Below are positions 25,171 to 34,384 of a DNA stretch of 64,000 nucleotides, one piece after another. Location: assembly GCF_030463565.1 (NCBI RefSeq), contig NC_134644.1, positions 103,164,765 to 103,228,764 of the forward strand, given 5' to 3'. The position numbers and the translations under genes are program-made. Position 1 is the first letter of the stretch; every line of letters begins with the position of its first letter. The notes beneath the pieces were generated by a model. It saw only the letters and a program-made list of their open reading frames with translations, did not search any database and was not told the origin of the DNA. This DNA is from Pelecanus crispus (lineage: Eukaryota; Chordata; Aves; Pelecaniformes; Pelecanidae).

Positions 25171-25192
25171 GGGCCCGGGCCCGGGCCCGGGC
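25171..25192. repeat. GGGCCC tandem repeat (self-complementary)
   Basis: Three GGGCCC units plus GGGC, a palindromic repeat, followed by GCGGGGCGGGG. It lies inside the CpG island about 370-390 bases upstream of the TERT ATG. Confidence 0.7.
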
Positions 25193-25469
25193 GGGGCGGG
25201 GGGCGAAGGCACGGCCGGCGCCTCCGTCAGGCAGAGAACCGGCGCTGGCTGCCGCCAGCGTGCGGCAGGACTTGTGGCCGGACACTTGGGGTTTTGTTTT
25301 CAGACGGCTTTGTAGCATCTTTTCGGTGGGTGATTCGTGCTGTCTGTTTTCAGGATGCTTGGGATGGCGTGAACTACAGTCAAGAAAGGTGCTGAAGAAA
25401 GTTTTGAAGGTGTGGAAGAAGTTTTTAAGTGAGTCTTGCTAGTTTATTAAGGCAGATTTCCTCTGGAAG

Positions 25470-26720
25470 AAACCAGGAAGATTCCCCTCTGAGGAACGCC
25501 TTTTCGGATCAGCGCTCCACAGAGGATCTGTCTGAAATAAGAGCAGCTGTAGAAGAGGTTATGGTGGAGATGAACACAGTAAACCGTAAAAATAACCAGC
25601 TGCTTGGTCCTGGGTTTCTCACTAAACTCATGAATGAAGACGCTGAATCGCTTATGGGCCTGTGTAACCTCCTACTCAAAACTTCTCTTGGTATCTGAAG
25701 ACTTCATGGTAGCAAACTTGATGCCAGACTGTAAAAGGGATTGCAGTGGAGTTCTGGGGAACTGTAGGTCTCTAAGCCTGATGTTTATTCCAGGTAAATC
25801 AGTAGAAATAACAGAAGATAGGATTGGTAGATGCTGAGAGAAATACAAATTGCTTAGTCAACATTGCTCCCGTGAAAGGGAGTCCTGCCTTAGAAAATTC
25901 TTTGAGTTCTGTGAAGGGTTGGGAAGACATGAAAATTACGGTGATATGGTTGATATATTCTACTTGAATTTCCAAAAACCTTTGCAAGGAAATGTTGTCA
26001 ATAAAAAAAAAAACCAAAAAACCCCCAACTAAAATAGAAGGTGCTGGTACAGATATGTTATTATTAAAAGATAAGAGATAGAGGTAGGGGTAAATGGTCA
26101 GTTCTTTCAACTAAGGAAGATCCCCACCAGAGTTCCACATCAGTCTGCACTGTGTAACTTTCATATATGATCCAGAGGTACTGTAAATAGGCAGTAAGTG
26201 GCAAGATTTGTTGATGGGATGAAGTTATTCAAAGCAGCAAGGACACAAGCAGACCAGAAAAATGCAGATGAACTTTATAAGACTGAGTGATTGAGCAACT
26301 GCATGGCAGATGAAATTTAATGCTGATAAATCAAGTATGGCACAGAGGTGAAATACACTCCTAGCTTCATATATAAAATGATGAGTTCTGAGCTGATTAG
26401 TAGCACTCAGGAGTGAGACCCTGAGGTTACAGGAAACAAATAGGCATTATGCTCAGCAGCAGTCAAAAAAGCAAATCGCATGTTAGGAAGGAATAAAGAT
26501 GATGTCATTATGCCATTGCATAAATTCATGGTTTGCCTACACCTTGAGTGCAGTTCCGGTTTCTGCATCTCAAAAAGGATGTACTAGAATTAGGAAAGGT
26601 TCAGAGAGGGATGATCAAATGTACGGCACAGTTCTGTATGAACAATGACATGGTAGGCTGCAACTGGAAAAGGGATAACTTGGTGGGGAAGGGCAAATGT
26701 TGCATGCCGTGATCCATCTC
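25470..26720 (+). mobile_element. Old L3-like (CR1 clade) LINE fragment, decayed reverse transcriptase
   Basis: Broken plus-strand frames follow the order of a CR1/L3 reverse transcriptase: a segment like 'EDFMVANLMPDCKRD', then 'GNCRSLSLMFIPGK' (compare [14 protein letters not shown]), then GDMVDIFYLNFQK (compare DVVYLDFSKAFD), then a 'KFNADKS'-like box, then 'HLECSSGFCI' (compare HLEYCVQFW) near 26530. Many frameshifts and stops are present, so it is inactive and old. It begins about 670 bases from the TERT ATG, abutting the CpG island. Confidence 0.7.
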
Positions 26721-28665
26721 CTGAAGCAGTTGGATATGCGCCCTGGGGCCTGGCAGTCTTACAGGTCACTCAAAACATGATGCAAAGGCATGGATCACCT
26801 AGTTCCTCTCCAAATCCAAGTCTCATGCCCCAGCTGCTCTGTCCTGCTGATCTCTCACATGCAGTCACAGCAAAAGACTCTGCAGCTCTGACTGCCAAGA
26901 CATGTCTGCTGGAAAGGCTGCACTTCTGGCCCAGGGGCCTGTAGGTGTTAAAGATTCAGAACAGAGAAGGGTGGCATGCCACATGGCATAAATTCAACAA
27001 ACCCAGGACCTTTAAGTAAAGGTCCAGGCAAGATGGAGTCAGCACTCTACCAGGGATGTTGGTGAGGTGACTGTCTTCTGGCTAGGCTTCCTAGTTGGAT
27101 TGCTGTGAGTCTCCTGCAGGAGAGTTCTCTCCTTCCCAAAGATTAGAGAGTACCTGATCTTTGTGAGGAATCATACAACAGCTCCCAGTGTGGAGAAGGG
27201 TTTTTTTTAGTTGTGTCACTAGGTGAAGGGAGACATTCGTGGCCCTGTGGCCAGAGACAGCCCTGGTGGTGCCATGCAACAAGTAATTCTCACCAATGGG
27301 AGTGACAGAGGTGTAGAAGTTGTGGGCCTGCTGAGGCAGGGCCATGTGTAGCTTCTCTTCCTCATGTGAAGCTTTTACAGACTAGGGAGTGCAGTCAGCA
27401 TCCCACTGCTCATTGGGGACTGGCCTACTTTCCTTCTAAAACAATGAATCTCTTCCAGGGAGCAAAGCAGCTCATCTACTCATATAAGTATGGCTGAGGA
27501 GTCAACTCCTTGGCACCTTATGGCCTTCAAGTTGGGGCATTCCTGCATCACTCCCAGTTCAGAACTGCGTGCTTGCCATACTCCTTTACCCCTTGACACA
27601 GATAACAGGCATGAGATGACACTCCCAAAGGAGGGAGAGTGATAACACCAGAAGGCTTCATGGGACCTCAGCAATGCTGTAACTGAAATACTGCACTGGC
27701 ACTGCATACAGAAGGGCAGGGGATTTGGAGATGGGGCTGGATTCATCATCAGCTGCACCTAGGGGAGAGTAAGGTTGATGGCCTTGGTCTGACCTCTGGT
27801 GGGTCTATTTTGCATGTATTTCTCCCCTTCCCCCATTGCTCCAAAGGTGATGGCACCCTCAACGTAGAATCCAACGGTGATGTCTAATGCAGCTAGGCAT
27901 GTGGTGAACACAAGGTTCACCATTTCCTGTGAGGAACATGTTCAGGAAGAAAGAGCAAGAGGAAGAGGAAGGAGTTAATTAATCTTGAAAATGACAACCC
28001 GACCCCTGACTGCCACAATGGCATCTTCCTCAGCAGCCAGTGGGTTGACACCACAAAAAGCAAGGGCAAGAGGGTGAGGAGGACCATCTGTGAGATCTTG
28101 ATGTTTGGGGTCTCCTTGAAGAGGTGGACATTGGTCTATGCCTTTCTCTGGGTGGCTCTTCCTTAGGAGGTGCAGCCCCAGGACCAGCGTACAAGGAAGC
28201 AATTGGGTTGTGGTGGTAGTGGAGGACGTGCCCACAGCTGAGAACATGCTGGTTGCAGGTGAGGTTGCAACTACTTGGCCCTAGCTCTGGTGGTGGCAGA
28301 TCCATGTTCTCAAAGCTGGTTGACATGCTCATCGCAGATGGCTGGGTTGTAGGTGTTGCTGCAGGCTGAATTTCTGAAGAGGTCTCTTCAGCCTTTCTAC
28401 TAACTGTTGGTAAGTGCCTCAGTAAGTCCCTACCTGTGCCTCTTGCTGATGCCTTCTTGGTGGCAGTGACCACAGCAATGGTGGACGGGGAGAGGAGGGC
28501 TGCTGTGGCCAGGCTAAGGGGGTCTCTTTCCTCCTGTTTCTTTTCACAGGTACCACGTGATTTTCTGTGTGTCTACCATTGCACAGGGGAGAGAATTCAG
28601 GAGGGAGTGAGGGAAAGAAGTGACATGGAAAAGGAGTAAAGTTATTTTTTACAAGGATGAATAAG
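26721..28665 (-). pseudogene. Unresolved stretch with a possible MS4A-like decayed coding trace (27.5-28.5 kb)
   Basis: No intact gene. On the minus strand from about 28470 to 27480, broken frames give a Ser/Pro-rich start, then FKETPNIKISQMVLLTLLPL and a hydrophobic run, then EMVNLVFTTCLAALDITVGF near 27.9 kb, then a hydrophobic LLVLSLSLLWECHLM segment near 27.6 kb. The order (short polar N-terminus, FK-E-PK-like box before the first membrane segment, later hydrophobic segments) is reminiscent of four-span MS4A proteins, but several stops and frameshifts separate the pieces and the similarity is by eye only. It may equally be unrelated. Sequence at 26.72-27.45 kb shows nothing I recognise. 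Confidence 0.2.
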
Positions 28666-28671
28666 GAAAGA

Positions 28672-29195
28672 ATAGAATCACAGTCATAGAATAGCTGAGG
28701 CTGGAAGAGATCTATGGAGGTGTCTAGTCCACCCCCCTACTCAAAGCAAGGTCACTTAGAGCACATTGCTCAGTGCCATCTCTAATCAGGTTTTGAATGT
28801 TCCCAAGGATGGAGACTCCACAACCTTTCTGGGCAACCTGCTCCAGTGTTTTGTCACCCTCAGGGTAAAAAGTTTTTTCACATTTAAGTGGAATTTTCTG
28901 TATTTTAATTTGTGCCCACTGCCTCTTGGCCTGTCACTGGATACCACTGAGAAGAGTTTGGATCCATCTTGTTTACATCAGTTATTTATACGCTTTGATA
29001 CAATCCCCACTGAGCCTTTCCTTCTTGGGGCTAAACAATCCCAGCTGCCTCAGCATCTCCTCATATGTTAGATGCTCCAGCTCCTTAATCATCTTAGTAG
29101 CAAGTTCCCTGGGCTCACTCCAGTATATCCAAGTCATTCTTGTACTGGGAACCCAGATCTGTACAAATAATGAAGTCACAGTTCTCCTCAACAAA
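28672..29195 (-). mobile_element. CR1 LINE, 3' part
   Basis: The left end reads as the reverse complement of the usual CR1 3' end ('atagaatagctgaggctggaagagatc'). Further right it runs back through the CR1 ORF2 C-terminus: minus-strand frames include EELEHLTYEEMLRQLGLFSP, against CR1 '[20 protein letters not shown]'. Frames are broken and the copy is 5'-truncated. Confidence 0.85.
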
Positions 29196-29379
29196 ATTTA
29201 TCCTTCAAGGCAGACTTAATCTTATCCACATCCTGTTTTATAACCAGCTTCTGTGAAAGAGAGTTACCCTGGGAATGGATGATGATAGTGCAGGGATAAA
29301 AATAAAATGCCATTTTTATAATCCAACAGTGAAGTGAAAGGAAATAAGATGTTATGTTTAGGTCTAGCTTCAATAATGC

Positions 29380-30065
29380 CTGTTTAAAGATGCAAGCTTA
29401 CTGCAAATGCGTCTCTTTTTAAAGCTCCCTTTGAAAAGGCTGAAAGGAAACTGTTATGGGAAGTGTCACAAGAAGAAGAAAGGTGTCTTTCAAAAACCTG
29501 AAGCTGTGTTCAAACAGAAAAGTAAAAAACTAATAAAACAGTATCAGAATAGTTCGATGAATAACTTTCCAAAGCTGAAAGGAACATCAAACATCAGAAG
29601 TGGGACAGCTTGCCAGGAAGTCTGTAATGTAAAAGTAGAGAAGGAACACTTACGGCAATCATGCCAATACTGAGAAAATTACATAAGGAACTTGAGGCGG
29701 ATCCTGTGTCAAATCTTTCCATACAGCATGATCTGTCTCAAGCTCAAGTACTACGAATTATATAGTTCAATAGAGAGGAAAAAAATGTTCAAAAATCAGT
29801 GAGTCTGTGTGATCAGATGGTATTTACCAGTGAGTTTAAAGGAACTCAGTGACCGAAAAACTACCTATATCATGCCAGAATGTTTTAATATCGCAAGCCG
29901 TGAAAATACGTAACGTGACACCAAGGATCCCAAAGGAGATCATGGGGGACTACCTAGCAGTAAGTCTGAGGACTCTGCTGTAGAAGTTGACCAACTCCAT
30001 GATAGAGAATGGATTTAGTGGACACATTGACAACTATGGCATATTGGAGGAGTCAACATTACCCT
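29380..30065 (+). mobile_element. L3-like LINE fragment, start of the RT domain
   Basis: Decayed plus-strand sequence in which 29.93-30.06 kb reads, with indels, like the CR1/L3 'GDY RPVSL ... IENGFSGHIDNYGILEES' region that precedes the RT core. It stops where the minus-strand LTR fragment begins. 29196-29379 shows nothing recognised. Confidence 0.5.
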
Positions 30066-30335
30066 TGCAAGGATGAGGTTATCTGGTATGGGATATCCCT
30101 TTGGTCAGTTCAGGTCAGCTGTCCTGGCTGTGTCCCCTCCCAACTACTTGCCCACCCCAGCCTACTCATTGTGGGGGCAGAGAGGGAAAAAAGAAGTCTT
30201 GACTCTGTGCAAGCATTGGTCAGCAATAGCCAGAATGTTGGTGTGTTGTCAACACTGTTAGTCACAGATCCAAAGCACAGCACCATACAGGCTGCTATGA
30301 AGAAAGGTAACTCTGTCTCAGCTAGACCCAGTAGA
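30066..30335 (-). mobile_element. Decayed solo-LTR fragment (same family as the plus-strand LTRs)
   Basis: The reverse complement matches the 5' half of the LTRs at 16.8, 31.5, 33.6 and 37.0 kb: an AACTCTGTCTCAGCT end, the 'TGTTGACAACACACC'-like block, and 'GGGACACAGCCAGGACAGCTGACC' with 'GGGATATCCCATACCAGAT'. Only about 270 of some 560 bases remain, with many changes, so this is the oldest copy here. Its 5' end points right. Confidence 0.7.
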
Positions 30336-30514
30336 GTTTGTCAGAGTTAAGACCCCTTAATGATCCATCACATCCATCAGTCTGAGTCATCACTGACTAG
30401 GGGGTCTTCAGCCAATGTGGCTGATCTTGGTTCCAGACTCGCCCTGAGGCTGCTGCTTGAGCTAGATCTGTACAGTCACACGCTGTTAACCAAGGACGTC
30501 CCTCCAGTTTAACC

Positions 30515-30570
30515 AGCTACTCAGTGTAATCCCTTTTTAGGGAGCTACTCAGTGTAATCCCTTTTTAGGG
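30515..30570. repeat. 28-bp tandem duplication
   Basis: The unit starting AGCTACTCAGTG and ending CCCTTTTTAGGG occurs twice back to back (30515-30542 and 30543-30570) with no mismatch, which points to a recent duplication. Confidence 0.9.
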
Positions 30571-31044
30571 CACACATACGGCTTTCATCTGCCGTGGAAG
30601 GAAGCCTTCCATGACAGTGACTTGCTCTCTTCTCTGCTCGTCTGCATCTTCAGCCTTGGTTGTCTTTGCAGTGGTCTTGGTAACTGGACGTGCCATTTGT
30701 TTCGCTGGCCAGCTTCCTGAGTTACAGAGCTCATCTTGCAGCTGGGCATGTGGTGTGGGGGAACAAGCCCTTTCTAGCACTATTATTATTACAGTTACCA
30801 GACTTACATAGGTCTGGCTCTTCCCATGTGTCTTCATCCCAATCAAGAGGATTGGGACTCTCCCTGAGAGTTGCAGTGGTCCCTTCTCCACCTTTTTAAC
30901 TGTTTTTTCCAGGCCACTGTGTGTCTCCGCACTATCTGTGATGGCCCCTGAATGGTTCATCTCTGTTCTCACACCAGCTCCAGCATTTCTGTTTGACTCA
31001 GCTTCTCCCTACTTGCCTGTTGCTCCTTAAAACAGATGTTTAGC

Positions 31045-31186
31045 CCTTCCTTCTCCTTCTCCTTCTCCTTCTCCTTCTCCTTCTCCTTCTCCTTCTCCTT
31101 CTCCTTCTCCTTCTCCTTCTCCTTCTCCTTCTCCTTCTCCTTCTCCTTCTCCTTCTCTTCTCCTTCTCCTTCTCCTTCTCCTTCCA
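31045..31186 (+). repeat. (TTCTCC)n polypyrimidine microsatellite
   Basis: About 23 hexamer units with one 5-base interruption near 31156. The pure pyrimidine/purine strand asymmetry makes it prone to triplex (H-DNA) formation and length change. Read on the plus strand it gives Ser-Phe repeats, on the minus strand Glu-Gly repeats. Confidence 0.95.
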
Positions 31187-31449
31187 GCTCCTCAGAGTCA
31201 CAGTCTTCACTGCATTAGACGCACCCTGTGCCAGTCAAACTTTGAACTTTTCTCTTCAATTCTGTTTAATCAATGTTCAGTCCCAGTATTTCCTCCACAA
31301 ACTCTTTGATCCTTTTCTCAGCCTCTTGGCTGGCAGCCAGCCATGCCCAAGTGCATCATACTTTGCTCTTCCTCAGGCACACTCTTCTTCACTGTTTCAC
31401 ACTGCCTTTCAGCAGTAGAGAGTTTGAGGGGAAATTCATTTTTTGTGTA

Positions 31450-32052
31450 TGCTGCTTTTGGCTGGGACAGAGTTAAATTTCTTCACAGTAGCTAGTATGG
31501 GGCTATGTTTTGGATTTGTGCTGAAAAGTGTTGATAATACAGATATGTTTTAGTACTGCTGAGCAGTGCTTACACAGAGTCAAGGCCTTCTCTGCTTCTC
31601 ACCCCACCCCACCAGCGAGTAGGCCAGGGGTGCAAAAGAAGCTGGGAGGGGACACAGCCGGGACAGCTGACCCCAACTGACCAAAGGGATATTCCACACC
31701 ATATGACATCATGCTCAGCAATAAAACTGGGGGGAAGTTGGTGGTGGGGCTGCTGTTCAGGGGCTGGCTGGGCATCGGTCAGATGGCGGTGAGAAATTGT
31801 TTTCATTTGCATCACTTGTCTTCCTTGGGTTTTATTTTCCTCTCTCTTTGTTATTATTTTTTCCCCTCTTTTTTCCTTACAATTTTATTTTTTTAATTAT
31901 TATTTATTTTTAATTATTAAACTGTTTTTCTCTCAACCCACGAGTTTCTTTCTCACTTTTACCCTTCCATTTCTCCCCCCCATCCCACCGGGGCAGGGAG
32001 TGAGTGAGCAGCTGTGTGGTGCTTAGTTGCTGGCCAGGGTTAAACCATGATA
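31450..32052 (+). mobile_element. Solo LTR, copy 2 (diverged, no clear target duplication)
   Basis: Colinear with copies 1, 3 and 4: start TGCTGCTTTTGGCTGGGACAG (consensus TGTCCTGGTTTCGGCTGGGA), then 'GTTGATAATACAGA', GGGACACAGCCGGGACAGC, the CRE position mutated to TGACATCA at 31704-31711, a T/A-rich centre, and an end GGTTAAACCATGATA. Both terminal dinucleotides and flanks have decayed, so it is older than the other plus-strand copies. Confidence 0.85.
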
Positions 32053-33579
32053 CTGTGGGTTCAGTCCCTACTGAATTACTACTTTGTGCAAGCTCACACT
32101 GTGTTTGACATGCCTCTGTTCATGCAGGTGAGAGTCATAAGTTTTGAGGCCTCCACACAGACTCGTTCCCTCTGGCGCAGATCTCTTTGTAGCCCAGGTG
32201 TGGTCTGTCCAGTTGCCCTCAGACTTTGACTTCGACTTCTACTCTAGTGCTGAAGATGCCTGCATCATCCATCAGTTTGCATCTAAAGTTACTCTGCCTA
32301 AGTGCAGCATCCGTGACCTTGTTACATGGGAAAGGTAGAGCAGAAAGTGTGTGCACAGTTGGCTCCCTAAAAATTTTTATTTACTCAGTACTTTATACCT
32401 CACTGGGTTATTTTTTTACTATGTGATGGCAGAGTCTGCAGTAGCAAAAGGCGAATCAAAAAGCAGTGCTCTTCCTGCACTGAAGGGGTGGGGAACCAGC
32501 CGGCAGTGAAGAGGTGGAGTTGATCAGACACAGTGTCCCTACCTGGGGCTAATGCTGGAGCATTCTCTCCCTGTTATAACTTCTTTCCTGTTCTTGTAGG
32601 GGGCTCTTTGACCATCTTCTATGCCTTGTAATCCTCTGCATTTTTACCATAGATGGAGGGTTTTTCAAATGGGTTCTTTGTTTCATTTTTGTGTCCAGAA
32701 CTTCGTTCTACCCAGCCCCTTGGACAGCATTCCCCAGTGACCATTAATTGACCATTTGCAGTTTATGTATCTATTCTTGGGAGGTGGGAACTCTGCTCTC
32801 AGTCCTGTGCTTGTACCCCCAGCGGTGGGGGGGGGTGTGGAGGGGGCGGGCTGCTGTGTAAGAAACAGTGTGATTCAGCTTTAATATCCTAACCCTTTAC
32901 ACTTAAATCCAAGCTCACAAACCTACAGCATGGTGTTACCATATAAGAAAAGGCACGTCTCATCATACATGGGTAATTGAGGAAAGGAGAAAGACAACCA
33001 GCGTTTCCATACAGAAGCTGCTTGGTACCTGCCACCAACCAGGAGCACTAGCAAAAAAAAATCGACTTCTCAGGGCTACATTCATATGTGTGGAGTAAAT
33101 GCTGTACAAGTGCTCTAAGTTTACTTAGCTCGTGTTTGTGACTCGTTGTGCCAGAAGGCAGAAAGGTAAGCTGCTGAACAGCCCAATGTAAAGCAAGTCC
33201 TGCCCCTGTGGCAGCGGGATGAGAGCCCACGTACACTAAACCTGAGTAGTGTCCAGAAGTGGTCCAGTGGTAGAAAAGCTCTGCATGCTGAAGACTCTAA
33301 TTCTGCTCCTGTAAACAAAGCACTTTTCTCAGCATTTACTCTTGGCCTTGGCGAACCTAGGTGTTACTGTCTCACTTCAAAGATGGTCCATTCTGACAAG
33401 AAATTTTCAGCCGGACCCTAAAAAGAGTTGGTAGTTGGCAGCTTCATTAGAGAAGGGAGTATCCTTTCACTTCTCTGCTGAGTCCTTTGGAGCTCTGCCC
33501 CAGTACTGTGATGCCAGGATGCAGTCCCAAAAAAGAACTATGGAACTACATTTAACCTGGGAAAAAGATGCTGAGGAAG
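32053..33579. other. Intergenic, no gene recognised
   Basis: No conserved frame seen on either strand. A G-rich run sits at about 32824-32852. At 33236-33310 there is a sequence with a Pol III A-box-like TGGTCCAGTGG, and at 33181 GCCCAATGTAAAGCA, which also occurs at 15057 in a TERT intron. Both may be remains of one old interspersed repeat. Confidence 0.4.
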
Positions 33580-34150
33580 TGTCCTGGTTTCGGCTGAAAT
33601 AGAGTTAATTTTCTTCCTAGTAGCAGGCATAGTGCTGTGTTTTGGATTTACTAGGAGAAGAATGTCGATAACACGCTGATGTTTGTAGTTGTTGCTGAGT
33701 ACTGCTTATGCTAGTCAAGGACTTTGCAGCTTCCCATGCTCTGCCAGGTGCACAAGAAACTGGGAGGGGGCACAGCCAGAAGAGTTGATCCAAAACTGCC
33801 CAAAGGGCTATTCCATACCATATGACGTCATGCTCAGTATGTAAACTGAGGGGGGTTGGCCAGGGAGCAGTGATCACTGCCCGGGAGCTGTCTGGGTATC
33901 GGTCGGCGGGTGGTGAGCAATTGCATTGTGCATCACTTGCTTTGTATATTGTTATTACTACTATTATTATTATATTGTTATCATTATCATTACTATTTTA
34001 CTTTATTTCAATTATTAAACTGTTCTTATCTCAAGCCAGGAGTGTTTCTCACTCTTACTCCTCCGATTCTCTCCCCCATCCCACCGGGACAGGGGGAGTG
34101 AGCGAGCGGCTGCATGGTGCTGAGTTGCTGGCTGGGGCTAAACCACGACA
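33580..34150 (+). mobile_element. Solo LTR, copy 3, with 5-bp target duplication GGAAG
   Basis: 571 bases, TGTCCTGG...ACGACA, flanked by GGAAG at 33575-33579 and 34151-34155. It contains an intact CRE palindrome TGACGTCA (33823-33830), a TATGTAAACTG element that could serve as a TATA-like box just after it, ATT-rich repeats near 33960 and TTATTAAACTG in the 3' half. TG...CA ends and a 5-bp duplication fit an endogenous retrovirus, possibly class III (ERVL-like); the family name is uncertain. No internal retroviral genes adjoin it. Confidence 0.9.
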
Positions 34151-34384
34151 GGAAGAGTAATCTGAAAGAAGCAAAATACATGATCCTGCTGATAGCTGAA
34201 TGTAAGGACGGTTCCTTCAGTCAGTCAAATCTTCAGCAGAATGAAATACCTGTTTTGTATAAGAACTAAATTAGCCTTTGTCACTGGAAGACTTTCAGTC
34301 AAAGACTGTGCTTCATTTAGAAATGCAGAGGTTAGCAGAAAAGAGCAGCTTTTTAAAAGAGATTGTTGCAGGCTGAGAATAGCT

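Larger units (their letters stand above)
24000..25260. promoter_or_regulatory. CpG island over the TERT promoter, exon 1 and start of intron 1
   Basis: A sharply bounded block of very high GC with dense CpG, against an AT-rich background on both sides. It spans the TERT start codon, where human TERT also has a CpG-island promoter without a TATA box. No CACGTG E-box was seen in the stretch upstream of the ATG. The upstream side holds GGGGC and GGGCCC repeats. The presumed TERT transcription start, just above 24802, cannot be placed from sequence. Confidence 0.85.
30336..31449 (-). pseudogene. Decayed open frame with a Glu-Gly repeat, of unknown origin
   Basis: On the minus strand broken frames give AEKRIKEFVEEILGLNID near 31.3 kb, then CSEDCDSEELEGEGEGE encoded by the hexanucleotide repeat at 31045-31186, then CFKEQQASREKLSQTEMLEL, then an open stretch of 135 codons at 30565-30972. 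This charged, repeat-bearing composition could be a retroviral gag-like or host-derived remnant. I do not recognise it. It lies between two head-to-head LTRs. A 28-bp tandem duplication is at 30515-30570. Confidence 0.3.

Noticed and set aside
31045..31186. CRISPR-like array
   Set aside because: The repeats are six-base units with no spacers; it is a microsatellite in a vertebrate genome.
31036..31218. Ser-Phe repeat protein on the plus strand
   Set aside because: Translation of the TTCTCC microsatellite; no gene context.
16832..34150. LTR copies 1-3 as parts of a full provirus
   Set aside because: No gag, pol or env lies between any pair in the right order, and copies 1 and 3 have their own different target duplications.
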